DNA of 64,000 bases, taken from NCBI GenBank assembly GCA_028688015.1, contig JAQTZB010000002.1, forward strand, positions 186,001 to 250,000, in the 5' to 3' direction. Source of the stretch: Elusimicrobiales bacterium (GTDB lineage: Bacteria > Elusimicrobiota > Elusimicrobia > Elusimicrobiales > UBA9959). The position numbers were made by a program, and so were the translations under genes. The notes below the pieces were generated by a model. That model was not told where the DNA came from. It searched no databases and worked only from the letters and a program-made list of their open reading frames with translations. The first letter of the stretch is position 1. The number at the start of each line of letters is the position of its first letter. This document shows, piece after piece, positions 16,587 to 22,793 of the stretch.

Positions 16587-17963
16587 TCAGAACGGCGGGC
16601 AGGCCGGGTCGTTGGTGCGCGGCGAGACCGCCAGCGGCTTGCGCCGCCCGGCGTTCACCGCGGCCACGGCCTTGAGCGTCAGTTCGTAGGCCCCGCGGTA
16701 ATCCAGCCCGTCGCAGCGCCAGCCCTTCACCGGCGTCCCGGCCAGGTTCAGGTAGCGCGCCGGCTCCCTGGCGGCCAGGTCCAGCATGTCGCGGGAGGCC
16801 CCGAAGGTGCAGAAATAGGCGCTGTGGAAAGGCCGCGCGCGCACGAAGGCCGCGGTCTCCAGGGCCGTAGCCTCCGTCTCCCCGGGAAAGCCGATGATGA
16901 AGTTCCCGTGCACGTTGATCCCCGCCTCGAAAGCCCGCGAAAGGCCCAATTCCACCGCCGCCCTGTCCATACCCCGGCGCATGGGCGCCAGGATGCCGTC
17001 GTGGATGGACTCTATGCCCATGAAGATCTCGGTGCAGCCGGCGGCCGCCATCTCGCGGGCCAGCCCGGCGTCCCTGGCGAAGGCGTCGGGCCGGGCGAAG
17101 CACTTCCACTTCACGCGCAGGCCGGCGGCCTTAAGTTCGGCGCAGAGCTGCCGGACGAAGGCGGGGTCCGAGGTGAGCGAGGAATCCACGAACTCGAATT
17201 TTTTTACGCCGCGCTCCCGGCGCGCCGCGGCCAGTTCGGCCGCGACCTCGGCGGCGGGACGGAACACCTGGCCACCGCGGCCGGGGAAATCACAGAAGGC
17301 GCAGTTGAACCGGCAGCCGCGCGAGGCCTCCACCGGGTAGCTGCGCGCCAGAGTGGACGCGGCGGACCAGTCGGGCGGCAGCACGCGGGGGATCCCTTCG
17401 TAGCGCAGGCTGCCGGCCGCGCTGAGCCCGCCCCCGGGCGCGGACACGACCCCGGAAACCCGCGGCAGAGGCACGCCCTGCCTGAGTTCCAGGACCACCT
17501 CGGCCAGGCGGCGCTCGCCGTGGCCGGTTATCCACAGGTCGCCCAGCGCCCGGATCTCCGGGGAGGCGGCCGCGCCGTGGCCGCCCAGTATTATGAGGGT
17601 GCCCGGGCTCAGGCGCCGTATCTCCGAGGTGATGCGCGCCAGGAAGGCCGAGTCGAAGATGGCCACGGTAGTGATGGCGGCGGCCAGCGGGCGGCGCGCC
17701 AGCAGCCGGCGGAAGCGCGGCCCCTGCCAGGGCAGCAGCGGCCTGCAGACGGTCTCCACCGACAGCCCCGCCGCCTTGGCCTGCGCCGAGAGCAGCGGCA
17801 CCGCCAGCTTGGGCGGTACCACCGCCCAGCGCAGCAGGGCCATGCCCAGGTTGAAGAGGGCGCTGTTAGGGTTGTACACGCCGGACGAGCCATGCGGGGG
17901 CGGCGACGGGCGGAAGATCTCCTCCTCGTCGTCGATAAGCAGCAGGTCGAGCGCGGCCGTCAT
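16587..17963 (-). CDS. B12-binding-domain radical SAM protein
   Basis: A 458-residue radical-SAM enzyme of the class with an N-terminal cobalamin-binding-like domain (about 60-165, with IILGGHGAAASPE and the preceding ITTVAIFDSAFLARI). The radical-SAM domain starts at SRGCRFNCAFCDFPGRGG (C-x3-C-x2-C) and continues with EFVDSSLTSDPAFVRQL and CTEIFMGIESIHD. The usual cobalamin D-x-H-x2-G motif is not seen, so B12 may not bind. The start at 17963 was chosen because TATAAT ends 9 nt before it; a longer version from 18032 would begin upstream of the promoter. Substrate unknown; relatives act as methyltransferases or in lipid and natural-product modification. Confidence 0.85.
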   Translation of the reverse strand: MTAALDLLLIDDEEEIFRPSPPPHGSSGVYNPNSALFNLGMALLRWAVVPPKLAVPLLSAQAKAAGLSVETVCRPLLPWQGPRFRRLLARRPLAAAITTVAIFDSAFLARITSEIRRLSPGTLIILGGHGAAASPEIRALGDLWITGHGERRLAEVVLELRQGVPLPRVSGVVSAPGGGLSAAGSLRYEGIPRVLPPDWSAASTLARSYPVEASRGCRFNCAFCDFPGRGGQVFRPAAEVAAELAAARRERGVKKFEFVDSSLTSDPAFVRQLCAELKAAGLRVKWKCFARPDAFARDAGLAREMAAAGCTEIFMGIESIHDGILAPMRRGMDRAAVELGLSRAFEAGINVHGNFIIGFPGETEATALETAAFVRARPFHSAYFCTFGASRDMLDLAAREPARYLNLAGTPVKGWRCDGLDYRGAYELTLKAVAAVNAGRRKPLAVSPRTNDPACPPF

Positions 17964-17972
17964 ACTATCCGT

Positions 17973-18001
17973 ATTATAGCCCACGCCGCGGGGCCGCGCA
18001 A
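17973..18001 (-). promoter_or_regulatory. Sigma70-type promoter, leaderless start for the B12 radical-SAM gene
   Basis: On the minus strand TTGCGC, 17 nt, then TATAAT (17978-17973). The hexamer ends 9 nt before the ATG at 17963, so the transcript would start within about 3 nt of the start codon. No ribosome site is present. The 85-nt divergent region 17964-18048 holds this and the dctQ promoter. Confidence 0.6.
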
Positions 18002-18012
18002 CCCCCGCGCCC

Positions 18013-18042
18013 TTGCGCGGCGGGGCGGGCATTTAGGATAAT
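18013..18042 (+). promoter_or_regulatory. Promoter before dctQ, probably leaderless
   Basis: TTGCGC (18013-18018), 18 nt, then GATAAT (18037-18042), which ends 6 nt before the ATG at 18049. The -35 is the same hexamer as in the divergent promoter. No Shine-Dalgarno is seen. Confidence 0.5.
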
Positions 18043-18048
18043 GAAAAT

Positions 18049-18549
18049 ATGCGCAGAGTGTTCAAAGCCGAGGAGTACCTCGTCAAGACCGAGAAGGCGG
18101 CCGTCGTTTCGCTGATCTTCGCGATGGTGGCGCTGTCCTTCATGCAGGTGCTGCTGCGCCTGCTCTTCCACTCCGGCATAGTCTGGCTGGACCCGCTGCT
18201 GCGGCACATGGTGCTGTGGGCCGGGCTCATAGGCGCCGCCCTTTCGGCTCGCTACGCGCATCACTTCGCGCTGGAAGCCTTCGTCAAATTCGCCCCTAAA
18301 TACATGCACCGCCCGCTGGACGTCTTCGCGGCCCTGTTCACCGCGGCGGCCTCGGCGCTGCTGTTCTACGCCTCCTACAAGTTCATCCGCGACGAGTTCG
18401 CGGCAGGAGCGGTGGCCTTCTATATAGAAAGGTTCACCGTGAAGTCCGGCTGGGCGGAGCTGATCATCCCGGTCTCTTTCGCGCTGATCGGGCTCCATAC
18501 CCTGATAGGCATCTTCCGGCCCAAGGACCATGAAGAGGGGCCGTTCTGA
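18049..18549 (+). CDS. dctQ: TRAP transporter small membrane subunit (DctQ)
   Basis: Four-TM inner-membrane protein of 166 residues. Hydrophobic segments are at about 20-42, 52-70, 90-115 and 135-155, with the DctQ marks FMQVLLRLLFHSGIVWLDPLLRHMVLWAGLIGAALSARYAHHFALEAF. It joins DctM to form the Na+-driven membrane unit. Its stop overlaps the dctM start by one nucleotide. No binding-protein gene is adjacent, and the pair probably works with the TatT/TatP genes at 8.4-10.3 kb. Confidence 0.92.
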   Translation: MRRVFKAEEYLVKTEKAAVVSLIFAMVALSFMQVLLRLLFHSGIVWLDPLLRHMVLWAGLIGAALSARYAHHFALEAFVKFAPKYMHRPLDVFAALFTAAASALLFYASYKFIRDEFAAGAVAFYIERFTVKSGWAELIIPVSFALIGLHTLIGIFRPKDHEEGPF

Positions 18550-19811
18550 TGGGCTTCGTGATAGGCCTGCTGATCGTCCTGCTCGCCTTCCTGGGCTCGC
18601 CGGTGTTCACGCTCATCGGCGGCGGGGCCATCTTCCTCTTCGCCGCGGCCGGCATCGATTCCTCCGCCGTCATCGTGGAGATGCTGCGCCTGGCCTCCCT
18701 GCCGGCGCTCATCGCCATACCGCTGTTCACCTTCTCGGGCTACATCCTGGCCGAGAGCAAGGCGCCGCACCGCATGCTGAACCTGGCCGAGGCCATGTTC
18801 GGCACCATGCCCGGGGGCCTCGCCATCGTGGCGCTGTTCACCACCGCGCTGTTCACGGCCTTCACCGGCGCCTCCGGCGTCACCATCATAGCGCTGGGCG
18901 GCCTGCTGTACCCGATGCTCGAGAAGCAGGGCTACCCGGAGAAGTTCACGCTGGGCCTGCTGACCACCACCGGCAGCCTCGGCCTGCTGTTCCCGCCCAG
19001 CCTGCCCATCATCCTCTACGGCATAGTGGCCAAGATAGACATAGACCGCCTGTTCCGCGCCGGCCTGCTGCCGGGCCTGCTGCTGCTGGGCGCGCTGTCG
19101 GTCTACGCTTTCGTCACCGCGCGCAAGGCCGGGGTCAAGAATATCCCTTTCTCCAAGGCGGCGCTCAAGAAAGCGGTGCGGGAGATCGCCTGGGAGCTGC
19201 CGCTGCCCTTCCTTATAATAGGCGGCATCTACCGCGGCCTGTTCACCGCGAGCGAGGCCGCCTCCGTGATGGCCTTCTACGTCATCATCACCGAGGTTTT
19301 CATCTACCGCGACCTGCACTTTTTCCGCGACATCCCGCGCGTGGCGGTAAAGAGCATGCTGCTGGTGGGCGCCATCTTCATGGTGCTCGGCACGGCGCTG
19401 GGCTTCACCAATTACCTTATAGACGCGCAGATCCCGGACCAGATCTTCGCCTGGCTGCACACCTACGTCTCCAGCAAGGTGGTCTTCCTCATCCTGCTCA
19501 ACGCCTTCCTGCTCGTCATAAACATGATCGAGATCTTCTCGGCCATCATCATCGTCGTGCCCATCATCGTGCCGGTGGCCTCGCAGTACGGCATAGACCC
19601 GGTGCACCTGGGCGTGATCTTCCTGCTTAACCTGGAGATCGGCTACATGCTGCCGCCGCTGGGGCTGAACCTGTTCCTCGCCAGCTCGCGCTTCCACAAG
19701 AAACTCCCCACCCTCTACCGGGCCACCGGCCCCTTCCTGCTGATCCTGCTGGCCATGCTGGCCCTCGTGACCTATCTGCCCTCGCTGAGCCTGCTGGGCG
19801 CTAACCCCTGA
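18549..19811 (+). CDS. dctM: TRAP transporter large membrane subunit (DctM)
   Basis: Polytopic transport channel of the ion-transporter superfamily, 420 residues and about 12 TM segments. Family marks: FLGSPVFTLIGGGAI, MFGTMPGGLAIVALFTTALFTAFTGASGVTIIALGGLLYPML, TTTGSLGLLFPPSLPIILYGIVA, and EIGYMLPPLGLNLFLASSRF near the end. Start overlaps the dctQ stop (TGATG). The gene is complete. A GC hairpin with a GCAA loop follows at 19816. Confidence 0.94.
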   Translation: MGFVIGLLIVLLAFLGSPVFTLIGGGAIFLFAAAGIDSSAVIVEMLRLASLPALIAIPLFTFSGYILAESKAPHRMLNLAEAMFGTMPGGLAIVALFTTALFTAFTGASGVTIIALGGLLYPMLEKQGYPEKFTLGLLTTTGSLGLLFPPSLPIILYGIVAKIDIDRLFRAGLLPGLLLLGALSVYAFVTARKAGVKNIPFSKAALKKAVREIAWELPLPFLIIGGIYRGLFTASEAASVMAFYVIITEVFIYRDLHFFRDIPRVAVKSMLLVGAIFMVLGTALGFTNYLIDAQIPDQIFAWLHTYVSSKVVFLILLNAFLLVINMIEIFSAIIIVVPIIVPVASQYGIDPVHLGVIFLLNLEIGYMLPPLGLNLFLASSRFHKKLPTLYRATGPFLLILLAMLALVTYLPSLSLLGANP

Positions 19812-19815
19812 CGCC

Positions 19816-19829
19816 GGGGCGCAAGCCCC
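19816..19829 (+). terminator. Short GC hairpin after dctM
   Basis: GGGGC-GCAA-GCCCC, a 5-bp stem with a stable GNRA loop, starts 4 nt after the dctM stop. There is no T run, so it may be an RNA 3' end stabiliser or weak terminator rather than a strong terminator. Confidence 0.35.
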
Positions 19830-19853
19830 TGTTCGTCCGCGGTGAGGAGTACT

Positions 19854-20687
19854 GTGACAAGTTCACCCGCAAACCTGTACCTGGACCTGCTGAAAAAAAC
19901 CCTGACGTTCACCCTTTGGCCGGAGCCGCCGGCCCCCGCGGAAGACCCCGGGGCGCGGCTCTCGTTCCTGGAGAGGGCGGCCCTGGGCCATGTATCGGGG
20001 GCGCTGGCACGCGCCGAGATAGGCCTTTTCTCCACCCGCCGGCCGGTCGAGGAAGACCGCCGCGAGGGCAAGACCTGGCCCGCCTGCGCGCACACCATGA
20101 TAGGCTTGCGCCGGCTGGACAATTTGCAGTTCTGCGTCGAGACGGCGCTGCTGGAGGGCGTGCAAGGCGATTTGATAGAGACCGGCGTCTGGCGCGGCGG
20201 CGCCTGCATCTTCATGAAGGGCGTGCTGGCGGCGCACGGCGCGGCGGACAGGAAGGTCTTCGTCGCGGACTCGTTCAGGGGCCTGCCCGAGCCGGACCAG
20301 AAGTACCCGGCCGACCGGGACTCCAACTTTCACACTTTTCCCGCCCTGGCGGTGCCCCTGGAGGAAGTGAAGGAAAACTTCCGCAAATACGGCCTGCTCG
20401 ACGATAACGTCGTCTTCCTCCCGGGCTGGTTCAAAGACACTTTAGCCGACCCCGCCATAAACAGGCTGGCCGTGATGCGCCTCGACGGGGATATGTACGG
20501 CTCCACGCTGGAGGCGCTGACCGCGCTCTACCCCAAGCTCTCTCCCGGCGGCTTCTGCATAATAGACGATTACGCCCTGCCCGGCTGCCGCAAAGCCGTG
20601 GACGATTTCAGGGCGCGGCACGCCGTCACCGAAGAGGTGCGCGCCATAGACTGGGCGGGCGCCTTCTGGAGAAAAGCCAAGACCTAG
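19854..20687 (+). CDS. TylF/MycF-like O-methyltransferase
   Basis: A class I SAM-dependent methyltransferase of the macrocin O-methyltransferase (TylF) group, 277 residues from the GTG at 19854. GAGGAG lies 4 nt before this GTG; another GTG at 19842 is possible. Family marks: ANLYLDLLKKTLT, RLDNLQFCVETALLEGVQGDLIETGVWRGGACIFMKGVL (SAM site), FVADSFRGLPEPD, VMRLDGDMYGSTLEALTALYPKLSPGGFCIIDDY (Mg-binding D-x-D and DDY), and the C-terminal GCRKAVDDF. In glycan loci such enzymes methylate sugar hydroxyls. Here it lies between dctM and an aminotransferase gene, away from the main glycan locus. Confidence 0.9.
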   Translation: MTSSPANLYLDLLKKTLTFTLWPEPPAPAEDPGARLSFLERAALGHVSGALARAEIGLFSTRRPVEEDRREGKTWPACAHTMIGLRRLDNLQFCVETALLEGVQGDLIETGVWRGGACIFMKGVLAAHGAADRKVFVADSFRGLPEPDQKYPADRDSNFHTFPALAVPLEEVKENFRKYGLLDDNVVFLPGWFKDTLADPAINRLAVMRLDGDMYGSTLEALTALYPKLSPGGFCIIDDYALPGCRKAVDDFRARHAVTEEVRAIDWAGAFWRKAKT

Positions 20688-20714
20688 GCCGCCGCCGGGC
20701 CCAGACAGGAAACC

Positions 20715-21899
20715 ATGAAAATAGAACTCAGCGACAAACTCAAAGCCTTCCCGCCCTTCCTCTTCGAGGAGCTTTACCGCAAAGAGCGCGCCGAGCGCGC
20801 CAAGGGCAGGGACATCATCAGCCTCGCGGTGGGCGATCCAGATATCCCCACCGACAGGCGCATAGTTGCCGACGCCGTGCGGGAAATAAAGAAAGCGCCC
20901 AACCACCGCTACCCCAACACCAAGGGCAACGAGAACCTGCGCAGGGAGATCTCCGCCTGGCACAAGCGCCGGTTCAGGCTGGACTTCCACCCCTCGAACG
21001 AGGTTTCCATCCTGATCGGCTCCAAGGAGGGCATAGCGCACCTGCCCTTCGTGGTGATGAACGCGGGCGACTACTGCCTGATCCCGGACCCGACCTACCC
21101 CACCTACCGCACGGGCGTGATCCTGGCGGGCGGGCGCATCCACGACGTACCTCTGCTGGAGAAGAACGCCTTCCTGCCTGACCTCGGAAAAATACCGCAG
21201 AAGGTGGTGAGCAGGACCAAGTTGTTCTTCCTCAATTATCCCAACAACCCCACCGGCGCGGGCGCTACCCTGGATTTCTTTAAAGACCTGGTGAAATGGG
21301 CGAGGAAGAACGGCGTGGTGATAGCGCAGGACGCGGCTTACTGCGATATCTATTTCGACAAGCCGGCGCCCAGTATCCTGCAGGTTCCCGGCGCGCGCGA
21401 TGTGGCGGTGGAATTTTACTCCTCCTCCAAGACCTACTGCATGGCCGGCTGGCGCATAGGCTGGGTGGTGGGCAACTCCAAGGTAGTCTGCGCGCTCAAC
21501 CAGGTGAAAGAGAACATAGATTCGGGCCCCTTCAACGCCATCCAGAACGCGGTGGCCTATGCGCTGAAGCACCACGAGAAGATAGTGCCGGCGGTCAGGG
21601 CGCGCTTTAAGGCGCGGGCCGGACTTTTCTGCAGGACGCTCCACGAAACCGGCTGGAAGTTCCCCGACCCGCAGGGCAGCTGCTTCGTCTGGGCGCGGCC
21701 GCCGGTGAACTGCTCTTCACTGGAGGCTGTCTACTTCATGCTCGAGAACGCGCATCTCCTGACCGCGCCGGGCTCCGGCTTCGGCCGCTGCGGAGAAGGC
21801 TTCGTGCGCTTCTCCCTGACCGAGCCCGACGCCCGGCTGGCCGAGGCCGCGCGCCGGGTGCGCGCGCTGGACTGGAAGAAGTTAAAGCCCGGGAGATAA
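20715..21899 (+). CDS. dapL: PLP aminotransferase, probably LL-diaminopimelate aminotransferase
   Basis: Fold-type I class I/II aminotransferase of 394 residues. The PLP lysine is in YSSSKTYCMAGWRIGW; other marks are ISLAVGDPDIPTD, YPNTKGNENLRREISAW, IPDPTYPTYRTG, FLNYPNNPTGAGATLDF and the C-terminal Arg in FVRFSLT. The N-terminal sequence and overall pattern fit the DapL branch, which turns tetrahydrodipicolinate and glutamate into LL-diaminopimelate in one step. Supporting context: dapA and dapF are at 60-62 kb and no dapC/D/E is present. An alternative is a general aspartate or alanine aminotransferase. AGGAAACC precedes the ATG. Confidence 0.72.
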   Translation: MKIELSDKLKAFPPFLFEELYRKERAERAKGRDIISLAVGDPDIPTDRRIVADAVREIKKAPNHRYPNTKGNENLRREISAWHKRRFRLDFHPSNEVSILIGSKEGIAHLPFVVMNAGDYCLIPDPTYPTYRTGVILAGGRIHDVPLLEKNAFLPDLGKIPQKVVSRTKLFFLNYPNNPTGAGATLDFFKDLVKWARKNGVVIAQDAAYCDIYFDKPAPSILQVPGARDVAVEFYSSSKTYCMAGWRIGWVVGNSKVVCALNQVKENIDSGPFNAIQNAVAYALKHHEKIVPAVRARFKARAGLFCRTLHETGWKFPDPQGSCFVWARPPVNCSSLEAVYFMLENAHLLTAPGSGFGRCGEGFVRFSLTEPDARLAEAARRVRALDWKKLKPGR

Positions 21900-21919
21900 T
21901 TAGGTAGAATAACCCGGCC

Positions 21920-21941
21920 GGCCCCCAGGCTGGCGGGGGCC
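21920..21941 (+). promoter_or_regulatory. Hairpin covering the translation start region of the response regulator
   Basis: GGCCCCC and GGGGGCC (21920-21926 and 21935-21941) enclose an 8-nt loop and end 2 nt before the ATG at 21944. The right arm GGGGG is the only ribosome-site-like sequence, so folding would hide it. This suggests structure-controlled or poor translation initiation; it is inferred only from the sequence. TAGAAT (21906-21911) is a possible -10. Confidence 0.4.
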
Positions 21942-21943
21942 CT

Positions 21944-22669
21944 ATGCGCGGAAAAATACTGCTGGTGGACGACGACAAGACGCTGCGTACCGATTTCACG
22001 CTCTGGTACGAGGAGTACGACATCACGCCCGTCGGCAGCGCCGCGGAAGGCCTGGCCCTGCTCGCCAAACCCAACGAATTCGACCTCGTCATCATGGACG
22101 TGCAGATGCCCGGCATGGACGGCCTGACCGCGCTGGAGCGCATCAAGGCCGCAGCCCCGGGCCGCAGCGTCATCATCATGACCGGCTACAGTTCCAAGGA
22201 CGCCGCTATCCGCGCGCTGAAGGCCAGGGCAGACAACTTCATCGAGAAGCCGTTCGACCTCAAGACCATGCGCGCCGCCATCGAGCGGGAGCTGTCGCGC
22301 AGCCGCGGCGAGGCCAGCCCGGAAGAGATGGACCTGCAGGGCAAGGTGGAGCACGTCCGCTGGTTCCTCGAGGGCAACTGCTTCAAGAAGATCTCGCTGG
22401 AGGACGCGGCCCGCACGGTCTACCTGACCCCCAAGTACCTGAGCCGCGTGTTCAGGGAGCGGACCGGCCTGGGCTTCAACGAGTACCGCCTGAAGGTCAA
22501 GATGGCGCAGGCCAAGAAACTGCTGAAGGCCACCGGCGTCACCGTCAAACAGGTCTCCGCCAAGCTCGGCTACGCCAACGCCGAATCCTTCATCCGCCAG
22601 TTCGAAAAGATAACGGGGGCCACCCCGTCCGCCTACCGCCGCGCCCAGCGGCGCCCTAAAAAGCGATAG
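21944..22669 (+). CDS. Response regulator, receiver plus AraC-type DNA-binding domain
   Basis: A 241-residue two-component regulator. The receiver (1-120) has the acidic pair DDD (9-11), phosphoacceptor D52 in VIMDVQMPGMDG, T in IMTGYS and K in EKPFD. A short linker leads to an AraC/XylS helix-turn-helix domain (about 135-235): CFKKISLEDAARTVYLTPKYLSRVFRERTGLGFNEYRL and VKQVSAKLGYANAESFIRQFEKITGATPSAYRR, both HTH halves intact. It lies just before the REC-GspE and histidine kinase genes, so it may be the transcriptional output of that kinase; targets are unknown. Confidence 0.92.
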   Translation: MRGKILLVDDDKTLRTDFTLWYEEYDITPVGSAAEGLALLAKPNEFDLVIMDVQMPGMDGLTALERIKAAAPGRSVIIMTGYSSKDAAIRALKARADNFIEKPFDLKTMRAAIERELSRSRGEASPEEMDLQGKVEHVRWFLEGNCFKKISLEDAARTVYLTPKYLSRVFRERTGLGFNEYRLKVKMAQAKKLLKATGVTVKQVSAKLGYANAESFIRQFEKITGATPSAYRRAQRRPKKR

Positions 22670-22703
22670 TGGAAAAAAGTCAATAAAAGAGGGAAGCCGC
22701 CAA

Positions 22704-22732
22704 TTGTAAAGGACGGCGCCCGGGGCTATACT
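22704..22732 (+). promoter_or_regulatory. Sigma70-type promoter for the REC-ATPase and kinase genes
   Basis: TTGTAA (22704-22709), exactly 17 nt, then TATACT (22727-22732). It would give a leader of about 55 nt. In that leader two stems compete for the same CCC: CCGGG with CCCGG, and TAACCC with GGGTTA, the latter pairing into the start region of the ATG at 22794. The promoter match is good; leader control is a guess. Confidence 0.6.
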
Positions 22733-22793
22733 ATGGATGCAGGAAGCCGGGGGACGGCAAGCGCGTAACCCGGCAGGCAGTTGAGGCGGGGTT

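Noticed and set aside
22733-22793. c-di-GMP-I riboswitch before the REC-ATPase gene
   Set aside because: The end of the leader slightly resembles the conserved 3' part (CGGCAGGCAG ... GGGGTTA), but the GGGCAAACC/GGGACGCAAAGCC body is absent.
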